The notes under the pieces were generated by a model. It saw only the letters and a program-made list of their open reading frames with translations, searched no databases and was not told the origin of the DNA. This document shows positions 1 through 11,303 of a stretch of DNA of 64,000 nucleotides, piece after piece. The stretch comes from Chalara sp. BL73 (taxonomy: Eukaryota; Ascomycota; Leotiomycetes; Helotiales): the NCBI GenBank assembly GCA_918026815.1, contig CAKJVC010000088.1, positions 806,001 through 870,000 of the forward strand, read 5' to 3'. Made by a program: the position numbers and the translations under genes. The first letter of the stretch is position 1, and each line of letters starts with the position of its first letter.

Positions 1-804
1 GAGTCAGCCGTAGCAATAATGGGCGGACATCCAATGTTCTTAGGAAAAGATGACATTCAATTGGGGGTGAATGAGTCACTGTATGATACCTCACTCGTAA
101 TATCATCCATGACATCTTGCATGGTGGCACGAGTAGGTCCACATTCAGATGTAGCAGATCTAGCAAAGCACTCTTCCGTTCCGGTTATAAATGCTCTTTC
201 CAACGACTATCACCCTCTACAGACCATCGCCGACTTTCTCACAATACATGATGCATTCCCTAGCTCCTCTTCATCACTCACCGCCTCATCTCTCGGGCTT
301 GATGGCTTGAAGATTGCGTGGATTGGAGACTCGAACAATGTTCTCTTTGACCTAGCAATTGGAGCGTTAAAGCTAGGTGTCAACATATCTGTTGCCTCTC
401 CAGAAGGCTTCACGATTCCTCAATCTATGCTTGAGACTATTCAAGCTTCGACAAAAGGTGTATCCTCTCCGGGCACCATCACACAGACCCAGGTTCCAGA
501 AGAGGCTATCAAAGATGCCGATATCCTTGTGACAGATACCTGGGTGTCCATGGGCCAAGAAGAAGAGACCGCAAGGCGTTTGAAGGCATTTAGCGGCTAT
601 CAAATCACTAACGAACTCGCGAAACGTGGTGGTGCCAAAGAGGGATGGAAATTCATGCACTGCTTGCCAAGACACCCAGAAGAGGTTGCTGACGACGTTT
701 TTTATAGTCCAAGGAGCTTGGTATTTCCAGAGGCGGAGAACAGGTTGTGGGCTGCGATATCAGCTTTGGAAGGATTCGTGGTAAATAAAGGAAACATCGT
801 TTAA
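1..804 (+). CDS. ARG3: Ornithine carbamoyltransferase, 3' part (5' end outside window)
   Basis: Transfers a carbamoyl group from carbamoyl phosphate to ornithine, giving citrulline in arginine synthesis; in fungi the enzyme is mitochondrial (argB of Aspergillus, ARG3 of yeast). The frame is open from base 1, so the N-terminus, with the carbamoyl-phosphate loop and any transit peptide, lies upstream. Visible family blocks are NDYHPLQTIADF near residue 66 of the visible part, the ornithine-side DTWVSMGQEEE block, and the FMHCLPRHPEEV motif carrying the catalytic Cys, followed by the usual C-terminus ending near SALEGFVVNKG. A Ser-rich insertion (SSSSSLTASS) follows the HPLQ block, where fungal enzymes also vary. 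The stop is TAA at 802-804. The downstream neighbour is convergent, about 225 bp away. The identity is secure; the gene is incomplete only because of the window edge. Confidence 0.95.
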   Translation, partial: ESAVAIMGGHPMFLGKDDIQLGVNESLYDTSLVISSMTSCMVARVGPHSDVADLAKHSSVPVINALSNDYHPLQTIADFLTIHDAFPSSSSSLTASSLGLDGLKIAWIGDSNNVLFDLAIGALKLGVNISVASPEGFTIPQSMLETIQASTKGVSSPGTITQTQVPEEAIKDADILVTDTWVSMGQEEETARRLKAFSGYQITNELAKRGGAKEGWKFMHCLPRHPEEVADDVFYSPRSLVFPEAENRLWAAISALEGFVVNKGNIV

Positions 805-1029
805 GCGAATACCAAAAAGTTATGAGCGAAACGTGGCGATAATATTGTATTTAGTTATGAGCAAAGCTCAATATTTGGTGGGGCCTGCCTATTTGTAACT
901 CCCACACTGGACCCAAAGGTGACCTGCTTCTGTAGCGCTGTAAAGGGAATGTCAAACTTGACTTTGCTTCCAGATTACTCGGTTCATGCGGTCAACGATT
1001 ATTAGCACAGGTATTAATGAAGCAATAGC

Positions 1030-2216
1030 TCAGTAAACATCTTCATCATCATACCCGTAATCGCCATATCTGCTGTATTGTTGACGCATAACCCAATATG
1101 GGTGATAGCTGCTCATGTCTCTTTGAGTGGAAAGTCCCAGCTGACCAGCGACATTGATATATCCTTCCTAAAAACTTAACGTCAGAAATGCCATGAAATT
1201 TGAGGTTTGAGAATATATAGAAACGCAGAGAGCCTCTGGCATACCTCATTCAGAACGCCATCACTGGTTCTCGCAATTCTTTTGACGCTATCTTCATCGC
1301 CTTTCCACGGTGTCCGGCAGAAGACGCATTTCACCTGCCCAGCCTTTGACTTGGCCCACTGCTCAAAACACTGTCGATGAATATTATTTCCGCAAGCTGC
1401 TTTGCACCAAATAACGTCCTCGTCTTCTTCAAATCTAGGCAGGTTCTGTCAGTGACCCATTTAATAAAATACATATAGATGAATTAAGCTTACTGCATGA
1501 CACAAACTGGACAATCACCCTCCACTGGCTTGCGAGAACATTCTGTGTCTGTGACACCCGATGTTTCACTATCTGAAGAAGACTGAGGGGTATGGGGTGC
1601 GTTCTCAAAAATCTCCGCCAGCTCAGTGCTGAGCAAAGCCAACTGGTAAGCTAAATCGTCTCGTGCCTTCAAGACGTTTACCATGACCTAGATTTATATT
1701 AATGAACGCTCAGTATGTAGTTATCCTTATTTACATAGATAATATGCTTGCATTGGTTCCCTTTCTTAGCATCTGGACAAGTACAACTTGGAATTTTGTT
1801 GATTGTGACTTGGTAAATCTGAAAATAGCAATTAGGTCTGCACAGACAGAGGCATAATGCCTACTTACATTACCGGTGCTACCAGCAATATCAAAGACCT
1901 CTTCGAATTCTTCATTGGTTCGATTGCGATCAATCAAAAACATACGTTGAGTTCTAACGCGATCAAGCCTTTCAACATATGTCCCAGGAGGCTGAGCACG
2001 GTGACGCCTTAAACGTTTCTCCTCATCTGACTGCTTCATTTTACGCTTAGAGTTTGGTTTTTCTTCATCGTAGCATTCAGCATGAATCGCCGCCTTCCGC
2101 TTCTTTGCAGAATTAGAACTCTTGCTGGATGCCGGGATGGCGGACGTCGCCTTCTGTTTACCGCCCTTGGAGGTAGGTGTGATAGCTGCTGCTCGAGTGT
2201 GATTCCGTGAGTCCAT
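1030..2216 (-). CDS. SWIM zinc finger / RING finger protein
   Basis: Five exons on the minus strand: 2216-1869, 1818-1735, 1687-1494, 1434-1245 and 1167-1030, giving about 317 residues. The first third is Lys/Arg-rich and probably nuclear. Exon 2 encodes a SWIM finger (CTCPDAKKGNQCKHIIY, the CxC...CxH pattern), and exons 3-4 carry a RING-type finger starting CPVC and closing CVFC, with the Cys/His series between. SWIM plus RING is the arrangement of ZSWIM2-like ubiquitin ligases, so an E3 ligase role is inferred by family; substrate unknown. The exon 3/4 junction was chosen because only acceptor 1435 keeps the RING cysteines in frame. The C-terminus is Tyr/Gly/Asp-rich (YGDYGYDDEDVY). It is divergent from the RUD3-like gene across about 1 kb. 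Confidence 0.82.
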
Positions 2217-3214
2217 GATAGAGTTATATGCTTCAATTATTATGTGCTATTAGAAGAAGAAGATACTGCTAGAAGCTTTTGATCAATGATATCGCCATGC
2301 TTTGAAGAGGAGATCACGAAAGCGCCACCTGGTCACATGACTAAATGATCCGTGCGTTTTAGCGCCAAAGTGCTGGTTAAAATGTCATTCGTCTCATTCT
2401 TTTCTCTTTTTCTTCTTCATATTTATTGAACCCGTGCTCTATATACCCTTGTTTTGGCTACATTGTTAACAATGGCCTGCGGCCTCAATACCCGCAGGAT
2501 TGATGGCCTTTATCACATTCCCGATGCACGTAGATCGAAACGCCTTTTATAATCTTGCTGTCTGCTTGAGTTTCGACTCCATGGGCCAGCAGGTTCGCTT
2601 AGTGCGTACATATAAAGTTTGATATAGCATTTATCTGTCTGATGAAATTGAGCTCTAGAATCAGGGAGGCATGTAGCAAAGGGGTTGTATCATGGGTCAA
2701 GATGGAGGTGGTCATTGTATTACCCTGTGGCAGTATGGAGTAGCACTTCCAACAATAATGTGGCGCGCTCTCCATAGTCTCATCAACTTGGTGAATATTC
2801 AATGATGCTCCTCATATAGCATATTGCCCCTGCAATTCCAAATCGAGCAAAACCTGCTTGGTCTCATGAGCTGCCGTTCGTGACGAAGGATGATTGAGGG
2901 CGGCCATACGGCAGACGAACAACCGTTTTGGGATAAGAGTAACGACGATCAAGTTTCTCTAGCTAGTAAATGAATAGGCTTTTACATGCTATCATTAAGG
3001 AGATTATTTGCAATGGAAACTATTTTCTCGAAGTCTCTTGCGCGTTCTGAATTTTTCATATCTATAGAATTACCATGTGGATGGGATGTAGGGATATCTG
3101 ATAGTCGAGCTAGGCTATTTAAGGGATAGCGGGACCATTACGCTCCGTCTTCCAGATTGTTGTATAAGGTATCTCAATCTACAAACGCTATCTGTCGCTG
3201 TTACCGATCCCAAT
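2217..3214. other. Intergenic region between divergent SWIM/RING and RUD3-like genes
   Basis: About 1 kb with no supportable gene; the open frames are short and lack coding character. It must contain both promoters. Nothing more specific was recognised. Confidence 0.6.
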
Positions 3215-5199
3215 ATGTCACCAGTTGGTCCTTCAGAGACTAACTCATCAGGTTCGTTTCTGTCTTTCAGCAGAACTGGAGGCCAATTCTTGAGCACCGC
3301 CGACTAACAGCTTACGCAGCGCCGAAGAGGAGGAACAACAAAAAGAAAAAGAGTACAAAGTCTCTGCGCAGCAATGGCGATTCAGCCAACGGTCAGGACG
3401 GTGTAAAGGACTCGATAGCAGAGAATTGTGATGCCGATGGAGAGGTGGAGGAGCCTGAATCGGAAGTGGTATGAGTGACACCTGTCCAGTTATGAAATAC
3501 CAATTATGTTTCTAATATGTTAGTAGAATACGCCTGCCCAAAGCCATTTTCCACAATCTGCCAAGCAGCAAACAAATGGTCATAAAAACGGTGATGGTAA
3601 TAACGATCACGCCACTGAGTTTCCATCACAGGGCTCTTCTGCAACATCAACAAAAGTTCGCGAGGCTGCAGAAGAGAATATTGAGAGCAATGCCTCTGAT
3701 ACCACAGATGCTAGCAGTCGATTTGAAATAATGTCACAGGAGCGTGAGGCTTTACGAGCTGAGGTCGAGCAGTTACGGAAGTCTCTCGAAAATATTCAAG
3801 GAAGGCATCCTGATGAATTGTCCACAATACAAAACCGGCATTCAGAAGAACTATCGGTGGCACAAGAGAAACATGCTGAAGAAGTGACTTCGGTAAAGAA
3901 TCAGCTCACAGAGGAGATTTCGAGCCTGAAGGGGGATCTAGAGGAGAGTGAGGAAGCCAGAAAGCAGGCCGAGCAGCAGTATCAAACTCTGCTTGGCCGA
4001 GTCAACACCATCAAGACAAGCTTGGGTGAGCGACTTAAGGCAGACAAACAAGAATTGGCAGAGGCTCAGGAGGAAAATGAGGAGCTCAAGTCACAGAATG
4101 AGTCCCTTCAGAAGCGGATAGGAAGTTTAGAAAACGACGTGAAACAATTGGAAGCTGAATCAAATGAGTCTTCCAAAGAATTATCTAGCCTGCGGAATCG
4201 ACACAACCTTTCTCAGCAGAATTGGGTTCGTGAGCGTGAAGATCTGATCCAGCAAACGGCGCATCTAAAGGATGAAGCAGATGCGGCTAAGGAGGCAATG
4301 GGGGATTGGGAGGTCTTGGCAATGGAAGAACGTTCCATGCGCGAGAACTTGACAGAGAGGATTGCTGATATCGAGGAGCAATTCAATGCTCAGAAAGAAG
4401 CCTATGAAAGTGTTGTAGCTGAGCGTGACAGTCAATCGCAAACCGTAGAAGGGCTCCAGATTGCTCTTCGAGAACTACAAGAAGCTCGAAAGCAAGAACT
4501 TCGTGAGATGGTCGAATCGTATGAGGAGCAGATCCAGACTCTCAAAAAATTAGTCCAGGAGTCAGACACCAAAGCTGCTGAGGCTGTTGCTTCAGAATCC
4601 AAATTACAAGCAGAGCTAGAACGCCTTGCGCCTTTTGAAAAGGAAGTAAAGGAGAAGAGCTTGCAGGTTGGGAAATTACGCCATGAAGCAATCATACTTA
4701 ATGATCATCTTACCAAGGCTCTCAGATTTCTCAAGAAAGCGAAGCCGGAAGATAACATTGATAGGTCGGAAAAGTTCATCCTAGACTTTTTGAACAATGA
4801 CTAATAATTCTTAGGCAAATCGTGACGAATCACTTCTTGCAATTCCTCGCCCTTGACCGTTCAGATCCTAAAAAGTTCCAGATCTTGCAGCTAATTGCAG
4901 CGTTGTTGAACTGGACTGATGCACAAAGAGAGCAAGCCGGCCTTGCAAGACCCGGCACTTCGGGTGGAAGTTTAAGATTACCTAGTTCGCCCTTTTTCCG
5001 CACGCCAAGTACGCCTTCTTTGTCATCAGAGTTCTTCAATGAATCTCCAGCAAACAAGGAGTCAATGGCCGAGCTGTGGACTGGATTTCTGGAACGAAGC
5101 GCAGAGGAGGGCTCTGTCAGCGGAAGCCGCAGTGGCAGCGTGAGCAGCGCAGTGCCAATACGGCCAGATACGAGGAGTGGTGATAATTCCAAGGTATGA
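3215..5199 (+). CDS. RUD3: Rud3-like Golgi coiled-coil protein with GRAB domain
   Basis: Golgi matrix/tethering protein. In yeast Rud3 is recruited to the cis-Golgi by Arf1 through its GRIP-related Arf-binding (GRAB) domain. Exons 3215-3251, 3320-3468, 3527-4764 and 4815-5199 give about 602 residues. The N-terminus is basic (KRRNNKKKK) and low complexity. A long coiled coil rich in Glu/Gln/Lys follows (exon 3). The GRAB region spans the last intron: LRHEAIILNDHLTKALRFL in exon 3 continues after the splice into QIVTNHFLQFLALDRSDPKK and the LLNWTDAQREQAGLARPG block. The splice 4764/4815 restores that block exactly, which supports the model. The Ser-rich tail is variable in the family. The first intron has an unusual GTTCGT donor, so the first 12 residues are the least certain part. 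Convergent with the SDR gene. Confidence 0.88.
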
Positions 5200-5835
5200 G
5201 AAATAAACATGGGAAGGGAATCTGCATCGAGCACTGTATAACATTGCGATTGGCGATTTGGCGTTGGAATGACTACATATCTAGGCTCCTGGGGTCTAAT
5301 TCATAAATGCATATGAAATGCTCATCACGGAATGCTTCCGATGGGTTCGACATAAAACCAATATTTAATATGAACTGGCTCTGTTCTCATTTTCACAATT
5401 TAGTCGCCGCTTTATTCTGAGTAAGGGGGTACTGAGCACTCTGCTAGATATTTGTGACATAATTTAATGGCCGATAATTGTACATGCTAGAGAAGCAATT
5501 TTCTAATCTCTAATTATTTTAAGGTGCTTATCACCCTATAATCACAATATTGACCGGCGGAATGAAGCACAGGCCTTTTGAGGTGATAATACTTTAGTAT
5601 CCCGCAAAAATCCTCCCTGCTAGATCGTCTTAGCCCTGCATATAGATAAATAGGAGATTTCTTTGTGTTTTCACGGTGGTAATTTTAAATGGTGGAGTAC
5701 CCTAAGACCATCACTCTCGTATGCTCCTCATCCCGTTTCAACAAGAAACGTATGAGATCATCATGGGCATACTTAGCTGTAACCGAAAATTTTGGCATAT
5801 ACACATCACAACTTTTGAATATACATATGCTTACA
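5200..5835. other. Intergenic region between convergent genes
   Basis: AT-rich 3' flanks of the RUD3-like and SDR genes. No gene, repeat or RNA recognised. Confidence 0.6.
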
Positions 5836-6725
5836 CTACAGCTTACTTCCCACCAGGCTTCCGCCATCCAACGCAATCACCGCCCCGTTGACATAGCTCC
5901 CTGCCCGCCCACTCAAAAACAAGCATGCTCCAGCAACATCCTCCGGCGTGCCAATCCGTCCCAGCGGAATCCCTGCCTTAATCGACTCGCCAAAATCCTT
6001 CAGCGTCTGCGCCATCATCTTGCTCTCAAACGGTCCACAAGCCAATACGTTACTAGTGATATTCCTTTTCCCCAGATGATTCGCCAATACCCTGCTCAAC
6101 TGATGCAGTCCGGCTTTGGAGGCGGAGTAGGAAAAGGTTTCAAGGGAAGGCACGCGAATCCCGTCCACGGAGCCGATGTTAATGACGCGCGAGGGATCGG
6201 ACGGCGAGGATGCGGCTTCAAGGAGCGGCGTGAGTGCCTGTGTGAGCGTGAAGACGCGGGTCAGGTTCAATGTAAGGACTCTGGTCCAGGCGCTCTCCGG
6301 AAACTCATCATACGGCGCCCCCCAATTCGAACCCGAATTATTCACTAGGACGTGTAGTGTGGATTCCCTCTTCTTGAGCTCTTCAACCATGCGTTTGCAG
6401 TCCTCCTCCTTGTAAAAGTCGGCCGGGATGGCATGTGCGGATCCTTTGCCTGCCGCAGGTTGTTAGATATTAGGGTGAGAGAAATATTAGACACAGAAGT
6501 ACCTAGAGCATTAAGCTCTTTACAGGCTTTTTCGCAGGCCTTAACGTCACGGGAGGAGATATACACTTTTGCTCCGTTTGTGACGAATCCTTCTGAGATC
6601 ATTCGACCTATGCCTTTTGCTCCTCCTGTAACAAGGACTACTTTGTCCTAGGTAAATATCAGTAAGCTGAAAATCTTGAGGAGATAGAAACTTACCTTTA
6701 CATCAAAGAGGCTTGCAGTATCCAT
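5836..6725 (-). CDS. Short-chain dehydrogenase/reductase (SDR)
   Basis: NAD(P)-dependent oxidoreductase of the classical SDR family, three exons (6725-6696, 6647-6503, 6449-5836), about 262 residues, normal for the family. Visible motifs: cofactor loop TGGAKGIG (residues 17-24), NNSG in place of the usual NNAG, a catalytic Ser near residue 152 in NIGSVDG, and YSASK with Tyr166 and Lys170. The C-terminus ends in the usual DGG segment. The closest flavour is the fungal group annotated as 3-oxoacyl-reductase or RhlG-like; the substrate cannot be told from sequence. No signal peptide or membrane segment. Its start codon lies 280 bp from that of the methyltransferase on the other strand, so the two may share a promoter. 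Confidence 0.9.
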
Positions 6726-7005
6726 TGTGAGTGTTTACGTAGAATATCTGAATGTGACAAACAATAATTGGGAGTAAAAGTTGAAATATTCTTTCGAAGA
6801 TCTCCATATAAAGTGCCAAGATGGACATAGCTAATCGTGCCTCGGTACGATTCATTGATATCCGTAGAGGGGCAGACTGTCCCCAGATCTTGGCCTTGCG
6901 TACGATGGACTTGTATAGGCGAACTGAATATGGATATCATGTTGGAAACTTGCGCTTGATAGCATTTGATATTTGCAGCAAAATACAAGTCTGAGACGAA
7001 GGATA

Positions 7006-7882
7006 ATGGTTGAGCCACCTGATCGACCAATGGACGTGCGCGCCAAACTCAGCACACATTTCTCGTCTCGAGAACTCGCTGCACATCCACAAGGATGGGA
7101 CGACCTCTGGGTAGAGGGATTTATTCCTTGGGATAAAGGGTTCCCTAATCCGGCGCTTGCTGATCTATTACAACAACGTAAAGATCTCTTTCCGAAGAAA
7201 AAAGCGAGGAAGAAGGCATTAGTACCGGGATGTGGAAAGGGATACGATGTTTTGCTTTTAAGTGCTTTTGGCTATGACGCTTATGGCCTTGACTTTTCTG
7301 TCAATGCTCTGAAAGAAGCGCAGGCAGTAGAGGAGCAAAATGATGGTAATCGTATCTATGAGACGAGGGAAGGTGAAACAAAGGGGAAGGTCACTTGGGT
7401 AGTAGGAGATTTCTTCAAGGATGAATTTTTAGGGGCTGTGGAAGGGGAGCCAAAGTTCGATTTGATCTATGATTATACGGTATGGTCAACACGACATTTC
7501 CTTGATAGAAATCTGATAGTGGTAGTTTCTATCTGCACTTCCGCCATCATTGAGAGCTGGATGGGCGAGCCGAAATGTGGAGTTGCTTGCTCCAGAGGGT
7601 CGACTTGTCTGTCTTGAGTTCCCAACGTATAAGCCGCCTTCTACAGGAGGGCCACCATGGGCTCTACCTCCCAAAGTATACATGGCCCATCTTCCCCGGC
7701 CAGGGAAAGACTTGCCATATGCAGATGATGGAGAAATTCTTGAAGCTGAGATTGGAGAGCCCAGTGTAAATGGGCTTAACCGTCTCGAGCATTTTCAGCC
7801 TCAGAGAACTCATGAAATCGGATATAGCGATGACGGAAAGGTCACTGACTGGATCAGCATTTGGGCACACCCAAATAGATAA
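7006..7882 (+). CDS. Thiopurine/thiol S-methyltransferase family protein
   Basis: SAM-dependent methyltransferase of the TPMT superfamily; fungal and plant members methylate small thiols or halides and act in detoxification. Exons 7006-7479 and 7526-7882, about 276 residues. The N-terminal signature WDDLWVEGFIPWDKG (from residue 31) is typical. SAM motif I is LVPGCGKGYDV near residue 72, followed by LDFS. The splice FDLIYDYT to FLSALPPSLR reproduces the family block, and the downstream CLEFPTYKPPSTGGPPW is also characteristic. An in-frame ATG at 6973 would add 11 residues; 7006 is preferred because the protein then starts close to where homologues start. It ends 47 bp from the convergent OTU gene. 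Confidence 0.9.
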
Positions 7883-7929
7883 TCTCTCGAATATATTGGA
7901 ACAATGTATAATTGTAGTCCAGCCGTGGC

Positions 7930-8847
7930 TCAAGGTGACGTTCGCAACGAGTTGTAGTGTTCACCAAGGCCGAACCCGTGTTTGTAGTACGCCAACCATA
8001 TCTTTTCTGCTGCATCTGCTCCTGGCTCAATAGTTTGGGGTCCGGTGTCTTGTAGTACGCAAATCTCCACATTATATGTTTTTGCCAGAGCGAGGAGCTC
8101 GAGGTGGCCGCCCCATTCCGCGGTATCTCGGATTTTCCGAACATATTGATCCAAGGGTTCGTCTAGCCAAGCGACGAAATCGTCCGGGTGACCTTCGATG
8201 TATTTAGCCGCAGCCTGTCTAACTATTTTGTATCGTTGGTCCTCTTTAACCTCATCTGCACCATCTCCAAGCGGTATGCTAACCTGAGAAAGCTGATCTG
8301 CGATGGCAGAGAATAGACAATGCCCGTCTGGCCGAATGGCTTTTTCCGTAAGATTTCTTGACCTGAATTCCTTTAGCATTTTCTCACGCTCTATAGCTTT
8401 CGGGTCCGGTTGATTCGCAGCTTCTTTTTTTGCCTCTTCAATGGCGGCCTCTTGTTCTGCTGCTCGTCGTGCCAGCCGCTCTTTTGCACGGTTTCGCTTC
8501 TTTGGCTGGCCGTCTTCTGATGGAGACGCCTCTGAGATGCTCGTCTTCTGTATAGAATCTGTAACGCCATTCACCGTACTATTGATTGGGTCCTCGACCA
8601 CAGACTCTTCTAAATCAGGCACATCGTCAACGTCAGGTACAGGATCCCCGTTTAAAGCGGATATCTCTGCGCTTTGCCTCTCCTTCAACTGTCTCTCAAG
8701 CTCTTCACACTCAGAATTGACCCCTTTTCGTGTCTTTTTCGTGGCACCTTTCTTCTTTTGCATTACGCGGGATTGCAAATCTTTTTGTTCTTTGCGGTGT
8801 CGCGCCTGCATATCCGCAAAGGATTCTATACTGGATTCCTCAGACAT
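7930..8847 (-). CDS. OTU2: OTU-domain deubiquitinase (OTU2/OTUD6-like)
   Basis: Cysteine protease of the ovarian-tumour family that removes ubiquitin; the yeast Otu2 and animal OTUD6 group associates with ribosomes. Single exon, 305 residues from ATG 8847; the frame upstream has only a TTG. The N-terminal half is a charged helical region (ARHRKEQKDLQ, then KKKGATKKTRKGV) that is conserved in OTUD6 proteins. The catalytic domain shows RPDGHCLFSAI with Asp174 and Cys177, and the C-terminal GEHYNSL with the catalytic His297. Length and domain order match the family. It is tail-to-tail with the methyltransferase gene, so their 3' ends probably overlap. Confidence 0.93.
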   Translation of the reverse strand: MSEESSIESFADMQARHRKEQKDLQSRVMQKKKGATKKTRKGVNSECEELERQLKERQSAEISALNGDPVPDVDDVPDLEESVVEDPINSTVNGVTDSIQKTSISEASPSEDGQPKKRNRAKERLARRAAEQEAAIEEAKKEAANQPDPKAIEREKMLKEFRSRNLTEKAIRPDGHCLFSAIADQLSQVSIPLGDGADEVKEDQRYKIVRQAAAKYIEGHPDDFVAWLDEPLDQYVRKIRDTAEWGGHLELLALAKTYNVEICVLQDTGPQTIEPGADAAEKIWLAYYKHGFGLGEHYNSLRTSP

Positions 8848-9455
8848 AATCGTCGATGGCAAAGCTTCACCAGCGAGGAAGCACTTCCAAAAGAAAGGGT
8901 CACAAGGCCAGACGTTCGCTCACGAGTTGTGCGACTACTTATTGTATACTCACAAGGTGTTTAAAATTTAAACCCAAGTAATTGCTGCCCCACGGATGAT
9001 ATCAACTGGCGGCTGCTGCCGAGGCTAAGCGATCTCGCTTATATGCCAATCACATCACTTAGTCAAACCGCGGCCCTTCTCAAGCTTTTTTGCCCTGCTT
9101 GTGCCGAATTACCGACAAGAGGTCGCTTCCCCGATTATTTCTTCCTGCCATCAAAGTGGGATGGTAAGACGGGATGTGATATATGAGCGGTGATTTTGGG
9201 AGCAGGCGGTCTGAACGGATCTATTGAGCCGTATCAATATGACCTAGTGTGTCTCCTTTCTGTCATAAGTATTGGCGCTCTTCCCCATCTCCCTTTTCAT
9301 TCAATATATGTCTTGGTATTCTTATAGCTCTGTGTATATTACTCCTTTTTGAATGCCCCCCGTACCCACTCCTCTTCTGTACTCCATACCTACACTTGAT
9401 TTTCTATACCAATCATTCGTGGAAAAGTTGTCCAAGTTTTGCTGAAATCTAAATA
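8848..9455. other. Divergent promoter region, OTU2 / MFS exporter
   Basis: About 600 bp between two start codons. A pyrimidine-rich stretch at roughly 9260-9420 precedes the MFS start, as is common upstream of fungal transcription starts. No gene. Confidence 0.55.
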
Positions 9456-11296
9456 ATGGTCCGTGATGAAGAAAAGGCAGGTATACATGCCGACCAAAAT
9501 ATAGCACGCGAGGCCAAAGACAATGTCAATCCTCCAGATACCTCAGAATATAAAGAGGGTGAAACCGAGAACCGCAATGCAGAAACAGACTCCATCCACT
9601 CCCATTGCTCAAGCGACGTCATAGAACCGATCCCCGAAGACAATGTGATTCCTCCTCGAGCAAGGTCCAAAGCCTCCAGTGCAAGGTCACGTCCCCTTTC
9701 CATCGTGCCTCGTTACAAAAGGAGAGGTCTCCTAAGTCGCTTCTCAATTGTTCCGGAGGTAGATCGTCCGCACGACTACCGTAACAAGACCAAATGGCTC
9801 ATAACGGCCATTGTTGCTTTCAGCGCAACTGCAGCCCCTTTGGGATCCGCCATCTTCTTCCCAGCCCTTCCCCAGCTTTCGGCAGACTTCAAAGTAACGC
9901 CAACAATCACCAATCTTACTGTCGCCTTGTACATGCTCAGCATGTCCATTTTCCCGCTCTGGTGGTCGTCCTTCTCCGAGACATTAGGGAGAAGGACGAT
10001 TTACTTGGTATCTTTTGCAATGTTCACGGTTTGGAATGTGGTTGCGGCTGTGAGTACGAGTATCGGAATGTTAATTGTAATGCGGATTCTGGGGGGAGGT
10101 GCTGCGGCAAGTGTTCAGGCTGTTGGCGCTGGTACCATCGCTGAGTATGTGCTCTTATGTGTTCCAACGGCTCCCCATAGGACGCTGATTCTCACTCTCA
10201 TACGTTTCATCTGAAGAATCTTAGCTAAATACTGATATATTACAGTATCTGGGAGTCACGAGAACGTGGTCGGGCGATGGGAATCTTCTATCTCGGTCCT
10301 CTAATGGGGCCACTCCTTGCGCCCATCATTGGAGGCGCATTAGCAGAAGTATGGGGCTGGCGAAGTACGCAGTGGTTTCAAGCCATATACGGTGGAGTAT
10401 TATTCATTATATTAACTTTCTGTCTACCCGAGACCCTGGAGAGAAGAAGAGAAGTTGTTTCGCAACAGGCAGTACTCAATGGGCCTGGGGAGAGAACCAT
10501 AGGGACGCCGCCTGCCTTGACCCGCATGTCAACCCGCCAATCTGTACAACAGAAAACTCTGAGCGCCGCCAAGATCTTCAAACGCTGTATTATAGATCCG
10601 CTGAGTGTACTGAGATATCTTCGATACCCTGCTGTGCTCATCACGGTATATATCGCCAGCACTGCTTTCGGATGTCTCTACATTCTCAATGTGTCTGTCC
10701 AACAAACGTTTTCAGAGTCGCCATATAACTATCCAGTAATCATAGTCGGTCTTTTATATATTCCAAACTCACTGGGCTACCTCATTGCATCTCTTTTTGG
10801 CGGACGGTGGAGTGATCAGATCATGGACCGTGAAGCCCGTGCTGCGGGACGCTTCAACGAGGATGGAACACTGGTACTCCAGCCGGAAGACAGGCTTAGA
10901 GAAAATGCGTGGCTTGGAGCAGCTATATTTCCTGGTGCCTTATTATGGTATGGATGGACAGCAGAAAAAGCCGTGCATTGGATCGTTCCCATGATTGCAA
11001 ACTTCTTTTTTGGTCTAGGCAGCATGGTAATCTTTGGGACTTCTACGACCATGTTGACTGAATTTTTGTCCAAGCGTAGCAGTAGTGGCGTTGCTGTGAA
11101 CAACTTTGTGAGAAATATTTTCAGTTGTGTTGGAGGTATTGTGGCTGAGCCAATTATCTCTGCGATCGGCAATGGATGGCTGTTCACCATATTGGCAATT
11201 TGGGGTTGGATAAGTGCGTTATCCGTGGTATGGGCCATGAGGAAATATGGACCGAAGTGGCGAGCTGAAATGAATAAAAACCTGACCTATACGTGA
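9456..11296 (+). CDS. MFS multidrug-type transporter (DHA1 family)
   Basis: Plasma-membrane major facilitator, drug:H+ antiporter-1 type, resembling the yeast Qdr/Aqr1/Dtr1 group. Exons 9456-10144 and 10246-11296, about 579 residues. A 110-residue hydrophilic N-tail is followed by about 12 hydrophobic segments. The first begins near KWLITAIVAFSATAAPLGSA and contains FFPALPQLSADF. The motif-A-like loop is SETLGRRTIYL. The splice joins GAGTIA to the D-I-W-E-S-R-E-R-G-R block, a family hallmark, followed by GIFYLGPLMGPLLAPIIGG (motif C-like). The second half contains a central loop and NNFVRNIFSCVGGIVAEP. Substrate unknown; organic-acid or drug export is a guess from family. Its stop codon is 7 bp from that of the convergent regulator gene. 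Confidence 0.92.
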
Positions 11297-11303
11297 GGCT
11301 AGA

